A DNA stretch of 64,000 bases, taken from positions 687,593-751,592 of the forward strand of contig NW_018149891.1 in assembly GCF_002042975.1 (NCBI RefSeq), read 5' to 3'. This stretch comes from Orbicella faveolata. Its lineage: Eukaryota; Cnidaria; Anthozoa; Scleractinia; Merulinidae. Within the stretch, counting starts at the first letter, position 1; the number at the start of each line of letters is the position of its first letter. Of the stretch, positions 22,812 through 35,400 are shown one piece after another. The notes under the pieces are model-generated. The model did not search any database. It saw only the letters and a list, made by a program, of their open reading frames with translations, and was not told where the DNA came from. The position numbers were made by a program, and so were the translations under genes.

Positions 22812-25177
22812 TCAGGAAAACATGGAGTCATGAAGTGTTTCCACTCGAAACTGCTGGTCTTGCTCCTTAACCTGTGAAGAAAATTATATAAATGTAAAAT
22901 ATCACATATTATTTAAAGATACATCATGTTATGGCTATTTTTTAACTGATCAATGATTTATTATTTAAAAATTCTAACTCTCATAACAATACATATTTAC
23001 TGACTGTAAGACTTTCATCAAACATCTAGATTCATTGAATTAAAAAAAAGAAAAACACATTTGTGGAACTGCATACAGAATGATGTCCTAATACCTTTAA
23101 ATTTTTCATTTCTTCATATTCAGGGTCGTCTGTAGGCAACTCATGTCTGCACAGAGGACAACTGTTAGTCTAAAAGAAAAAGCACAAGATTCAATGATCA
23201 CAGTCTCATAGTAATATCTTATTTATAATATATAGATTTAGCCAAGCCTATAAGTGGAGCTCCTGGGTCGGGTTGTTCAAACCCCAATTAAGCTAACCCA
23301 GGATAAGCGAGAATTTTGATTTGAGTTTTGTAACTTTACGGTGAGATTTACTGTTTACACGGTTTGGCCTTCTGTTCTGAGTTTCAATTATCTCAAACTG
23401 CACAAAACAAAAGCAGTGAAAAACATTTGTATACCTTCAGAACAACCCGGCCCTGATTAACAAGTTAACTTGACATGACCCCACGATCAAATTGAAAACC
23501 AGTGCTTGGTCAGTGGTCAACTCGTGAGCTCTAAACCTGAGTCTGTGATGTTCACGTCATACTAGTCAGCGGATACCTTGTTTTGACAGCTGTCAATTGA
23601 CCATAACATGGGTGTTCAAGGCTGCATGTTTCAGTCGACCTATTAGCTGGAGTATTCTATATATAACATTGTGGGAAGTACCTCGCATTGGTACTCCTGC
23701 CCCGTTCGTACTTTCTCTTTTGGGAATTATTCTCTTTTCTTTTCTTCCTCAATATATTCCCAATAAAACTCATCACATTATCAAATTATTTTATCTGTTT
23801 AGAATTTCTTGAATTTTTTTCCTAGTCTTGAAATAGTACTTATGCTTATGGCTGGTATCAAAGAACTGTTGTATTTCTCCGATCACAGGAATTTGGTCAC
23901 TGATGTGTAGAGACCTGTGATTATTACCTTTGATAACCAAGGTAGAATACAACTCTGATGGAACATATGGTCACATGGAAGCTGCTTGACATTTTCACCA
24001 ATCTGACATCAAGAAACAAGCAAATATGCAGTCAGAAGATTGATAAATAAACCAAAACATGGAACTGTCTCCAAATAATATGGGAGCTAGTATAAATAAC
24101 CACTGAGGGCTCAGAGGTCTGACTGTAACCATCCTTGTCTAAATGGTAATGCATTTAATACAATTCTAAATGGTTTAGGTGCATTGAAAATTGATATCAA
24201 ATGGACTGAATGTGTGGATAGACACCTTTATAAATCTATTAACGAGTTGTTGCAATAAGTGGAGACTTAAACTAGAAAAGATAAGCTAGCTAGGCGCCCA
24301 GTAAATAAGAGTTACTCACCTTATATTCTGCTTGACAAATGGGACAGGAACAGCCTTTAACTAACAAACAACAAACAATTACAACCAAAATAATAACAGA
24401 TATAATATACAAGATGACACAAGTCTACTTATAAGCCCCTGGGATGATGTAGTACCTGCATGTTTGTTCCAAGCTTCATAAGCATACATGTTACTTGCAC
24501 TTGATTCATTAAGCAACTGACAGTGGATGTTGTTTTGTCAAAAATGCAGCTGCTTTTTTTCAAAAATCAAAGTCAATAATGAATGAAAAAGTAGTAAGAA
24601 ACGGTGCATGCAAACTGTTACAAGCATGGAGCAGAATTGTTAGACATTGTGTAGTTGTGCGCATAACATACCAATGTGTTCAGCAGTTATGGGTACAGCT
24701 GGTAGAGATTCTACAACTTCTTTGGAAGCTGGTGGTGCTTGAATTTGATCAAATGCTGCTCTTTAAAAAAGAAATTAATAAATAATGCACAATAATAAGT
24801 AACTGACAATACAGTTATTGATAAATTTTATTTGACGAATACATACCTTGCAATGTCAAGCAGATCACTGGCAGACAGAAGCATCCTGAGAGATGAAACA
24901 CAAGCCGTGTTATAGTGAAATAATTCATGATCAAGTTTCGGCTCTTTACCTTTCTATATAATTCAATTATTTTATTAGTCAAAATTAAGCTCAGTGAGAT
25001 TACAGAATTTATCAACTCATCAAAAAACGTTCTGACTGTTTTCCCACTCTGTTAGAAACGTATCCTAAAACTTAGAGCCTATTAAATAATAAATTTACTA
25101 CACCTTGCGAGCTCAAGGAAGAAATCAGGATTGCTTGTTCGGTCTGTGAGTTCGTGCTCATCAAAATAAGATGCCAT
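22812..25177 (-). CDS. RNF181: RING-H2 E3 ubiquitin ligase RNF181
   Basis: Seven exons join in phase to 148 residues (human RNF181 is about 153): 25177-25104, 24885-24847, 24760-24672, 24354-24320, 24002-23928, 23169-23095 and 22871-22812. The start MASYFDEHE is the signature RNF181 N-terminus. The RING-H2 domain has all eight metal ligands: C71, C74, C89, H91, H94, C97, C108, C111, with [27 protein letters not shown] and [17 protein letters not shown]. The C-terminus ends [12 protein letters not shown]181 is a small E3 ligase that works with UbcH5-type E2s. A YY1-type motif (CAAGATGGCAGCC, about 25369-25382 on the minus strand) lies about 190 bp upstream of the ATG. Confidence 0.96.
23266..23460. 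repeat. Possible MITE with GGGTCGGGTTGTTC ends in an RNF181 intron
   Basis: The left side GGGTCGGGTTGTTCAAACC and the right side CTTCAGAACAACCCGGCCC are roughly inverse, about 190 bp apart, with no coding content between. The match is imperfect and no target duplication is clear. Confidence 0.35.
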
Positions 25178-25388
25178 TTTATCGAGCTATGACACAGCAG
25201 AATTCTGCACTTCTATTAAAATGATGAAGGAATTGAACCTTCGGAGAAAAGAAATCTCTGCAAACTTTCAGTTTAGTATGAAATTCGAACTGTTGATCGA
25301 AAAAGAACCAAGCTTATTCCTGGCACCAAAGGAATCAGCAAATACTCATTAGCTAGAAAATTCATACGGCTGCCATCTTGTTCAAGTC

Positions 25389-25432
25389 ATGTTTGTTCTT
25401 CATGTAATTCTTCATGTAATTCTTCATGTATG
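25389..25432. repeat. Short 12-bp tandem repeat upstream of RNF181
   Basis: TTCATGTAATTC is repeated three times in tandem about 220-250 bp upstream of the RNF181 start codon. No function is evident. Confidence 0.8.
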
Positions 25433-25439
25433 ATACCTT

Positions 25440-28400
25440 CTTGGATTCTTTTCTTGTTCTCGTTACCAGATTCCGTGGGCCGGGTGGCTACGGAACGAGC
25501 GAAATGTGAATACTATATAAAGTCATGTATAAAGGTAACAAAGGTTATCCGTTTATCTTAAACGACTCAATCAAGAGCGATTAAGATGTTCCCTCCTACT
25601 TGTGCGCCATTCTTTGAATTTTTAGACGTCGCACCTTTGTAAACCTCTGTAAAGAAGAAAAGTTATGTTATTTCACGGCGGCGCTCAATAAAAGCTTCCA
25701 GGTCCAATATTGTACCTATGAAATCTGGCATTTAATTGTTCCTTTTGTAATCCCAATTCGATATTGGCAAAGTGAGGAGGCAGACGAAAACGCGCCGGTG
25801 TGCATGCATTCGTTCAAGCGAGTAGCTAGCAGTCGATTCTGGAAAAATTCTTTCCATCGACCTCTCATGTCGATGTCCCGCTTTATGACTGTTCACGCCA
25901 TGTCAACTGATCAGACTAAGTCTTGCTTGAAGGCGAAATCTCAGTATCATCTCTAGCCGCACTGTATACAATTGTCGAGTCATTTCCTGTTTCCTAGGAC
26001 ATTATTAGCTTGCGAGTCCAATTATTATATTCGCATTACCTGGGCCTTAATTTTATTGGGATTTCTTGATGACAAATTTGAAATTGATCTCTGAAGTGAG
26101 GCTAAAGACAGTCAAAGAAAGTTGCATTTAAAAATAATTTATATGTGAAACATCTTAGTTAAATTGCTTGTTTATTTTGGTGAGATCAGGGTTAAAATAA
26201 GTGAACTGTGCTAGTTATGGATTTTCCAACTATTGCGCGCGGGGTTAATTGACTAAAAATACCAGCAGGTGCTATTGGCTTTTTCGTTGTAAGTTTATTC
26301 TTAATATGCAAAAGGTTAATGGTTTTGAAGTAAAGTGAACAAACGTTATGAAATATTAATCGTCTTTCAATAGGAAAGAGATATTGGTTTTGGTTTTAAG
26401 CAGGCACGCAATGAAGACTTCAATACTTCGTTCGTTTTTGTCACTGTCACTACTTAACATTTCTGGTCACGTGATCTAACATATAATTTTCCTTGTTTAT
26501 GGACTTACTACGTGTTTTGAAAAGAACCATGTCGCGTATATGATATCTGTATTATATTGAGTGGTGATTACGTACCAAACTATTGTTCTGTGTGAAACTT
26601 ATCCCAAAAAAAAACTGATCAATTCTCTTCCTTTCGAAAAGCCGAGGAGAATACGTCGATTTTAGTTCTTTAGTTCTGGTGGTAGAGAAAATTGTATTTG
26701 TGATACCTAATTATGATTAAGGACACCGGCCACTGCACGACAGATGCCAACTCCCACTATATTTTATGATAAAAAGATATAACGCATGGGGTAAAAGAGA
26801 ATTATTTGAAGATACAGCATGCCGTTATATTTAGCTCAGTTGAATATGAAGATTAAAGGATGTTCAATTTCGAGCTTATTCACTTTTTCGTTTTGTACCT
26901 GTTATGAACTTGCCCGACGTTTTCGCGAGTTCATTTACTAAATACACCAGCTTTACCAAGTGCTTTTAGCCTTAGTTGAAGATTAACATACAAAAGTTAA
27001 TGATCCCAGAGAAAGGTAAGAGCCTAATGACGTCATGAAATATTTATATACCATTGGAGGCTAATGGACAAGATATATTCGGTTAATATCTGACAGGTAT
27101 TGCCTCCGGGCACGCAATTAGGAAGAAAATTTACACATAATGGAATCTGTTTTCATTTTACTCTCCCAAACATTGAAAAAGGTTATTTACGTCAAGGTAA
27201 AAGACGCAATCTGTCATAGAGGAGAGAAAAAAAGAAAAACTCGAGGAACAAACGATAAAACTGTGATTATCATTTTTCTATTGACATTGTGGGTACAAAC
27301 GTCGAACTGACTTTTTAACATGCACATTTGTTTTAAATATATATTCATTGCTATTATATTAAGTCTGCCAGCGTTACTGCTTTAGTCCACAGCTTTTCAG
27401 CTGCGCCTTTTCGTTAATCATCAGTGGATATCTAGGGAAATAATCGACCTATTTTAATGACCAAATTGCTGCTGAGTTTTTTTTTTTTTTTTTTTTTTTC
27501 GCGGTTTATTCCCTTTGACCAAGGGAAGATTAAAACGACTCTTCCAGCAGGTACCTTGGAAAAGCAGTCCATATGGATCAACCATCATTTACTTAACAGT
27601 CTTTCGCAGCTGATCCCGGTTATTTCGGTCGCTTGGTCAGCTGATTCAACACTTGTGATATCGCGTGATATCGCGGGACTTTCTGGCGTGATCATAAAAA
27701 GAAAACGCAACATTAGGACAGGATTAGGACTATGAATTAATCCTCGTCACTGACAAAATGCAAATTAAAGCGAAATACTTCATCGTAGTATTTCCGACAG
27801 TGAATAATTTCCTTTCCGCAAGGTTTCGGAAGCTTTTATTTGCCATCCGACAGAAAGATCTCATCTTTGTATGTAGTCATTCAATTAATCTCTACAGACA
27901 TCAGTATTGTCTCCGGTGTACTTTCGTACCGAGTTCCCTCCTTGCTAGCGTAGCATTCCTTGCTAGGACGGGGAGGGTGGCTGTGTGCATATTGAAGGTA
28001 GTGTAGGGGAGGGGTAAGGAGTGGAGTGGATCATGACTTATTAGTGAGATTGATGAGGACTTATTTCAAGAAATATCGCATTGTCTGACGACCCGTACCA
28101 ATGTGTTTCTAGGACTATCACATAATCAGGAACAATGACAATTTTGCTGGTATTTTTTTTATTTGAGATTTCGAAATATATAAACGGTTGAGTGAAAACT
28201 GTCGCCTGGCAGATGGAACAATTAGCTTAGTTTACTCTGCTTTTCCATCAGGCCTTATCGCTCTTATATTTGATTGATAGAACCAAGAAGCCATTTGCAC
28301 TGAAACACGTTGTATAAATGCTGCTTCTCTCGGTCACTAAATGTTTGATCGACCTTTGTCACTTTGTTGGCTTCCAAACTTCTCAGCCAATCAAACTGCT

Positions 28401-31400
28401 GCACGTGTAATTTATTGCTATTCATTAAGCTTCCTGTGCTGAATGCGTCTCGCTTTGGCAGGTGAAACTGAAACCTTGACTAAAACCGCCACTCTAATCC
28501 GCAGTTATTAGTTTTCCACAGTTCGTTTCTACCTGTATTTTACAGCGATATATTACAGTGTTCATCAGAGTTAATTGGTGTGCCGCAAACGAGTCTCTTC
28601 TTTAAAACCACATAACAAAGTACAACGGAAGTGTTAGTAGTATCTGATAGCCATATTTCACGTGAATGTTAATGGAATATTACTCACTAATTTATACCGG
28701 AGCTTTCTCTTCTAATGGACGTGATAAGAAATTGAAATGGTGCTGTGTCTGTCTGTGATGTAAATTTGCTCTAGGTCTAGCTATGTTTTTCTGGCTTTGT
28801 TTCGAGATCTCCTTCACTGTCGATTATTTCAGGCCGGAGTCCGTGAGATACTTGTCTACAAAGCCGTCTTAAGACGCGATTAAAAATCAGTTGAACTCAA
28901 ATCGATATTAACGAGTTCTTAACACTGCTTCACTCCATCAGTTTCGCGAAATTCGATTGTTTATACCTCAGAATCTTTCTGTTTTGTTTTCAGTGTTAAT
29001 TTTAATAGGGGAAGGGCGTGGCTGACATTGACGCGCGAAGTGTTGATCCATTCGGTCACGTGCTACGACTTTCAGTTCTCTACGTTTATAAATACATACT
29101 AAATGAACTTTTAAGTTATCCTAAAGACGAGTAAGGTAGTTCATATGCCACGCAGAAATTATTTAAGCAATACAAGGACATTTTTATCTTTAGCTATCTA
29201 TCAGTAGAAAAATGATGTAAAGACATAATTTACAGACTGTTTAGCATGATGTCCACATCTGTTTGCAGGATGTTCCGGATTGTTTAATATATATGGTTTG
29301 TAGAGCTCAGCGCGGCGACCTATTAGTGTTTCTCAGCCCGCATGTTTGCACCCATGTTTACAAACAGGCTGTCTTTGGCTAGAAACTTCCTCAAGACTGT
29401 AGTAATATAAGACTGAGAAAGAGTATGAAACTCAAAGACTGAACTTTGAGCTTTCAAGTGAACGTTAGTGTCAGAAGATAAGTGAATAAAAGCCCATCTC
29501 ACTCGAGCCAGAGAATATATAATTGCATCGTTTCACAAACAGTAAACTAATTTAGTAACAATGTTCATAAAGATTAAAATTCATAGCTGAAAAAAAATGA
29601 TTCCTCAGAATATAACCCCATCATATTTAGTTTTAAGACCGCGACTGAACGAGATGTCTCTGCGAAGTCGGACAATGCGTCAGTATTATTTCAAATAAGC
29701 CATGTTTGTTGCGAACCGATCGATCTACATTTCGCCCCCTAAGAAAACAATCATGTCAGTTTAGATAACGCTATTGGAAGACAGGCTGCGTCAGAAAGTG
29801 AACCTAGCTGAAGTATGTCTCGAACCCGAATCTAAGATCGACCACGGGTGCTTTATTTTTAGCACCTTTGGGTAGATCTTTCTCAGATTGTCCCACAGCA
29901 ATTTGCTCTGTTAGCATCAGCCCCGGGGGCTCAGCGTCAGTGAACATTTCGGCGGTAGCCATTTATACGCCGGTGAGGTAGCGAGACAATCATTAAGGAG
30001 CATACTATCTTCACACGTTGAATACATCACAACGACCAGTTTGTAGCAGCTATTTGTACCAAGGCGACTCAAGGCCTGAAGAGGAATTAAAACACACGAG
30101 GTCCAGTAAATTAATAGAATTACCTGGTTTTACACCAGCTGAGGTTATTGTTCAAACTGTCATGACAGCCCGACTGTTAGTCGCCGAATTTTAACTACTT
30201 CTATCGAAATATCACACGCTCATTTGATAATGCGGGTCTGGGAGATTTGTATTCTTCGCTCGGTCAAAGTTGTCTCTTTTCTTAATTATTTCATCAATTC
30301 TGTGTAACTGAATGCAAGGTTCAGAGAAGGCAAGGCCAGAGCTAAAAAAGAATAACATAGTCCGCAGGCGTTTACTGATCAATGTCTCTCCCATCACAGA
30401 TCAAGTTCCACTGAGCTGGAAAGCTAGGCAAGTTAGAATTTAATAAATACCTTAATTCTAAAAGACTGAAATTCACACTTGTGGCGTGGACAGTGATAAC
30501 TGAGAAATATATTTAAGCATCGAAATTTTTAAGCTACTCTAAGATCAATAATTTCACTATATTGTAAGAAATTATGACATTAGCTTTTTACTCTTGGCTT
30601 TTTATTTTTTTCAACTTATCCCACGAATGGCGGCTTTGCAGAGTAAATACTTTTTTCCAGCTTAACTATTTTTTCTGTAAATTTAGAGGTTTTAATTCGT
30701 CGAAATCAGAACTGAGATCAGAGACCTGCTAAAAACATATTCTTGAATAGCATAAGGCAGTGTCTTTTCTGTTTAATCCTTCACCCACTGGCATTTGGAA
30801 AGACAAACTACGACAACTATATGAACCTCGGTCGGCCGCCGATGATGAAGCTATTTACTGTTGTAACATAAAATAAATGGCTTGCAAAACTACCTGAACT
30901 GTGAGATGGAGAATCATTTCCGAGGCAATAGCGAGGTTCCTTCAGTTTCTTCGCTGATTTTCATGAAAAACGCGCTTTGAGATAAGAAACAATGATGTGT
31001 CACAGTAAGAGAAACTGAAATAAAATGTCGGTCGATCGGCGCGCGCGGCCAGAAAGAAAAGTAATACACGTGCCGGAATAAGTTTTGCCTCCGGGCAAAA
31101 CGATTTCTGTGGCCCAGGCGATAGATTTAATAGGCTAATGCTTTCCCAGATCGTTATGAAATCTTACAGACAATTGTTTATCGAGAGCACAGTCCGCCTC
31201 AGTCAGCCGCCGCTAGCAAGATTAGCTGGGTGAAATTTGAGTCCCCACGCACGGCTTACTTCATGGGAAATGCTATTAATGTCTTCTTTTACCCTTACAT
31301 TAATTGTACAAGGGCCAGCATGGACATATGTGGTAAAGGAAGTCTAGATTATTCATTAAAGTGCGTAGGAAGTGCATGAGTTTAAGCCGGTAAAAAATGA

Positions 31401-32200
31401 AAGGCTTCTTGACAATTTACAAGATTGTGGAAGGTGCGTCAGAACTTTGAGAACACAGCAGCTATCGCACCTCTTGGCATAAATTACGATTCTGCTCTGA
31501 TTATGCACGCTATGTCTGAATATAGCTGCGATGCCGACTGAATCTTTCAGGTAAGCCCGTATTGAGAAGATAACATTGATACCAGTAGATCGTAAATCGC
31601 CCAATTCTCTCAATTCAACATTATCCTAGCATCCGTAATGAAACTGAACTTCTTGCAATATTAAGAAGATTTTTACTAAGTAAATTACCACCATGAAAGA
31701 ATTAAAAAACCCCCTCTTTTAATAACTTCAGAGTAGAGAGTGTTACAGGGTTATCAGTTTCTCCAAACGGGGCATTCTTCCCCGCTATAGAAAAACGCAG
31801 AGTCTGCTTCCGCTTTAAAAAGGTGTGCATCAGCTCACGAAACCAAACCCAGCCAAGCTTAGTAAATTGTTACAATTCTTCTAATATCTAAGGATATAAA
31901 CTCCAAAATGCCCACCCTTCAAAGTACAAAGCCAGTGAAAATGTTGCTCCTTCACTGAATTTGTGTTGGCGATTGAAACTGTTGAGTTTTAGCGCTACGC
32001 AAAGACGGTGCGAAAGCTATTGTGAACGAGTTTGCTTTGCACTTTCTAATGAACACAATGATGCGTGATGTACATACGATCGCGTGCTTTCCACCGATGA
32101 TGTAAACATGCCAAAATTAGTCAAAAGTGAAAACATCGAAATTGAATAAAATGAGCATATATATCGATCCAAGTGTCAACTTGAGAGTCAACAAGTGTCT
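25440..32200. other. Gene-poor interval between RNF181 and the hnRNP gene
   Basis: Almost 7 kb in which I see no exon series with matching phases and no family I recognise. There is a poly-T run near 27478-27499. The reading frames at 27457-28006, 30212-30397 and 31356-31613 are short, compositionally unremarkable and lack splice context. The region lacks the dispersed MITEs seen on either side. Since both flanking genes start facing it (RNF181 leftward, hnRNP rightward), it is the natural place for long-range regulatory sequence or a non-coding transcript; nothing seen proves either. Confidence 0.5.
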
Positions 32201-32207
32201 GACGCAA

Positions 32208-32412
32208 AGCAGCCAATCACAGGCGGATATTTTCCTCCCCAGGTTTCTCCGAGCACACGTTCCAGTTATCTTGGCCAATCAGAGGAGTTCTTTTCAGCCG
32301 CACGTGATCACTTGCGGGTTTTCCCAGCATGCTCTTCATTGAAGCCGGAATTTGGAGCATTTGGCGCCTCGAGCTTTCAGTTTTGAAGAGAGTTGTTCGT
32401 GGTATGGCGGAC
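32208..32412 (+). promoter_or_regulatory. Promoter region of the hnRNP gene with two CCAAT boxes
   Basis: Two CCAAT boxes in the same orientation (32213-32217 and 32275-32279), a CACGTG-like word (GCACGTGATC) near 32300, and a TATGGCGGAC YY1-like motif at 32403-32412 just before the 5' UTR. The ATG inside the last motif opens a short upstream frame (MADIYSCKRCL, then stop) that would precede the main start at 32480 if the transcript begins further upstream. Confidence 0.5.
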
Positions 32413-32479
32413 ATTTATAGTTGTAAGCGATGTTTATAAGTTAAAAATCAGCTTTGTAACGCTCCAGGGACCTTGCGCG

Positions 32480-35400
32480 ATGGCAACCAACAAAGTTGTC
32501 AATGGTATCACGAGCCAGACGGCCGAGGCGAAGAAGAGAATGACAAAAGAGGACGATGAAGGGTAAAGTGACTTCTGAGTTTGTCAATATAACGCGCAAA
32601 ATTCGCGAAATTATACGCGAAAATAATTTGTAATTTATTATGGGCACCACATAAAGGGCCAAGAACTTAACTGGTCTTAATTCTTGAGTTTGCCTGCTGA
32701 GTGCTAGTGTATGTTTAATCCTTTGTGAATATCTACGTGTGTTTATACGCTTCACGCAACTCTTTATTCGAACTTGTTTCGAATGCGTGGCGCGACCGTG
32801 TCTACCATCTCCTCACAACTTCCTTTCTTATTGTTTCTGTTTCACAGCAAGCTCTTCGTGGGCGGACTCAGCTATGAAACTACCAAAGGTAACTTGATGT
32901 TTTTTGGTTGAAATTTGATAAATTGTGAAAGTCTGTGCGAACCAGGTGTGTGTGAGTTGTTTACGACCTGCGGCTAACAATTCTCTTCTAATTCAGAAAC
33001 TTTGACGGATTATTTTAAAACTTTTGGTGAAGTTATCGGCGTTGAAATAAAGATGGATGCCTTAACGGGTCGCTCAAGGTTTGTAGAATCATTTATACTT
33101 TGTGTATGCTGTTGTCGCGAGACTTCAACTGAATTAAATGGAGAAGTACTAGTTTTGTAATTTTTTAGCCCGACAATGTATTCTTTTGTAGTCGTCGCCC
33201 CACGTGCTCGGTGTCTCTCAGTTGACATATATAATGTATGGAGAAATCAGCTTTAGATTTCGCAGCTTCGTGTGCCAACACACGTTTTCTTTTGTTTTTC
33301 TGTTAACTTTCTTAACGCCTTGGAGAATGACTGCTAAGATTTTAGCCGACGTGTGAAAATAAAGCAATTGACCCGGATATAACAGGAGAAGTCGATTGAT
33401 CTTGAGCGAGACGGGTTTCTTGTCTTGGTTTAAACAATTCAAGTGAAAAGAACAGTCTTATAAAAGGCGACTGGTGTCTTAATTCTCGTTATAAACAGCC
33501 CCCTGTAGAGAGCCATTTTTCGCGGTTATTTTCTAGTATAAACACATGCATGCATAGAAGCACGCCATTAGCGTGCGCGAAGATCGAAAGACGATCAAGA
33601 ACTCTAGTTGGCGCCGCAGATCGCTGTTTTGACTGAATGAATATCCTACTTTTATATTTGACGGCCTAGGCTGTGATCGATATTTTGGGAAAGCGATCAA
33701 AAAATTTATATTCTAGTTTAAACAAGAGAAAATTCTATTTTGTCATGAACCTTTTAGTGCTCTTAAGTTCTTTACTTGTGCGTTTAGCGTGAGGCAGGTC
33801 CCTGAAATTGACACTAACTTATTCACATAATTTATTGTTTGTTTTGTTTCTTTTCAGGGGCTTCGCATTTGTACAGTTCAAGGATCCGTCAGAAGCAAAC
33901 AAGGTAGGTGATGTCGTTGTACTTCTATCGTAATGCAAGGGCGAGCTTAAACCTTTTCATGTTAAAAATTTTGGACAAACAATGGCGCGGGCATAATAAT
34001 GAGTGAAGTGTTGCGTTAAAGGCTCGTGTCCGTATCTCTAATGGCTTAAGCTCATTATTCAGGAATAAGTGAAAGCCGTACGCGTACAGGTTTACCTCCA
34101 GACATACGAGACCAACCCTTTTGCAGGTTATTTTCGAGAGTAAGGGTGCCTGAAATAAAGACACTATTATTAAGTACTCGCTGGCCAGTAATCTTGTGAC
34201 AAGATATCACAACATATATTGGGTTTCTCTCAAGACAATGAATTGGTGATCTGTGTCACTGTTGGTTGCAGAACCGTGACAACTTGGCCAATCAGGGAAT
34301 TTTACTTCATTCACTATATTGAGCCATGAATATCAGTAGCATTGATGGAGCAGAATTTACCGAGAATTTAATCTCTTCCTTTCATTATCGTGAACAATAA
34401 TCTCAAGCAACCTGGCCTACCGAACATGATAGTGTCTGAAATTGAAGAAGAAAACAAATATTCAACATTTTCAATGTGCAAAGTGCTATAATTGGTTGCA
34501 TGACAAGAACGAAAGCAAGCTAAACTGACTTATTAATAAATATGAGGTTATCTGACTGTGTTCTTGGAGTGCACTTAATAGGTCTTGTGACGTTGCTAGT
34601 GAACTTTCATTTTGCAAGCAAAGTTGCTGTCCGGCTATAAATTACTGGCAAAAACAGGTGATTTTTTGGGGGGCGGAAATTGCCACAGGGCATAACAAGA
34701 AGCAGAACTCGATGTCTATATAGCTGTCATGCCCAGATTAAATATAGAAAGTGTTTTGATATGATCACAAAAGAAGTGTTCTATCTTTACTGAAGACAAT
34801 AAAATGTGAAGTTTCAAATAAAATGGAAAGTACAGGTCAACATTGCATGATGAGGAAGTTCAGGATATTAAAGTGCTCTGCTGAAATCCTGAATACCAAA
34901 TGACCAAAATATTGTCACTTATAATATAAATAACCATGCTAACAGGTTACCCCAGAGGTAATTTTATTGTATTCAGAATGTTTGATAATATGTTCATCTA
35001 TGTTTTTGTGTTAGCCCTTTATGTTAGGTCAGCTAAATTTTTCGTTCATATATTTGTTATATTGCAAGCACTATGTCCAATACTGATTGCACATAATTAG
35101 AACATTAAATGCAGAGTGCGTGAGAAGTTAAAAAGTTTAGGTTAATTGTCTTAGTTTGTCTCGGATTAAAATTAAAATAGCATTAATATCAAGCATTTAA
35201 TGTGTAGTATGCCAGTAAAAGATAAAATTTTGTTTGGGTGTCATGTAAGTTCTTTTTGTATATGATCAGCCACTCTGAGCAAAGTTACTCACTCACAGGT
35301 CTGAACAGGTTTTTGTATTGAGTCAAGGAAGGGTGCTTTGAAAAGGTGATCTTTTTGTTTAGTTGTTACTGACAGTAAAGGGAAGTGGGTTCAACAATTC

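Noticed and set aside
27457-28006. Two plus-strand frames of 82-92 codons in the gene-poor interval
   Set aside because: No recognisable family, no codon or splice context, starts inside or beside a poly-T tract; chance frames.
32127-32386. Two overlapping plus-strand frames upstream of the hnRNP start
   Set aside because: They cover the CCAAT-box promoter region, show no family resemblance and do not connect in phase with exon 1.
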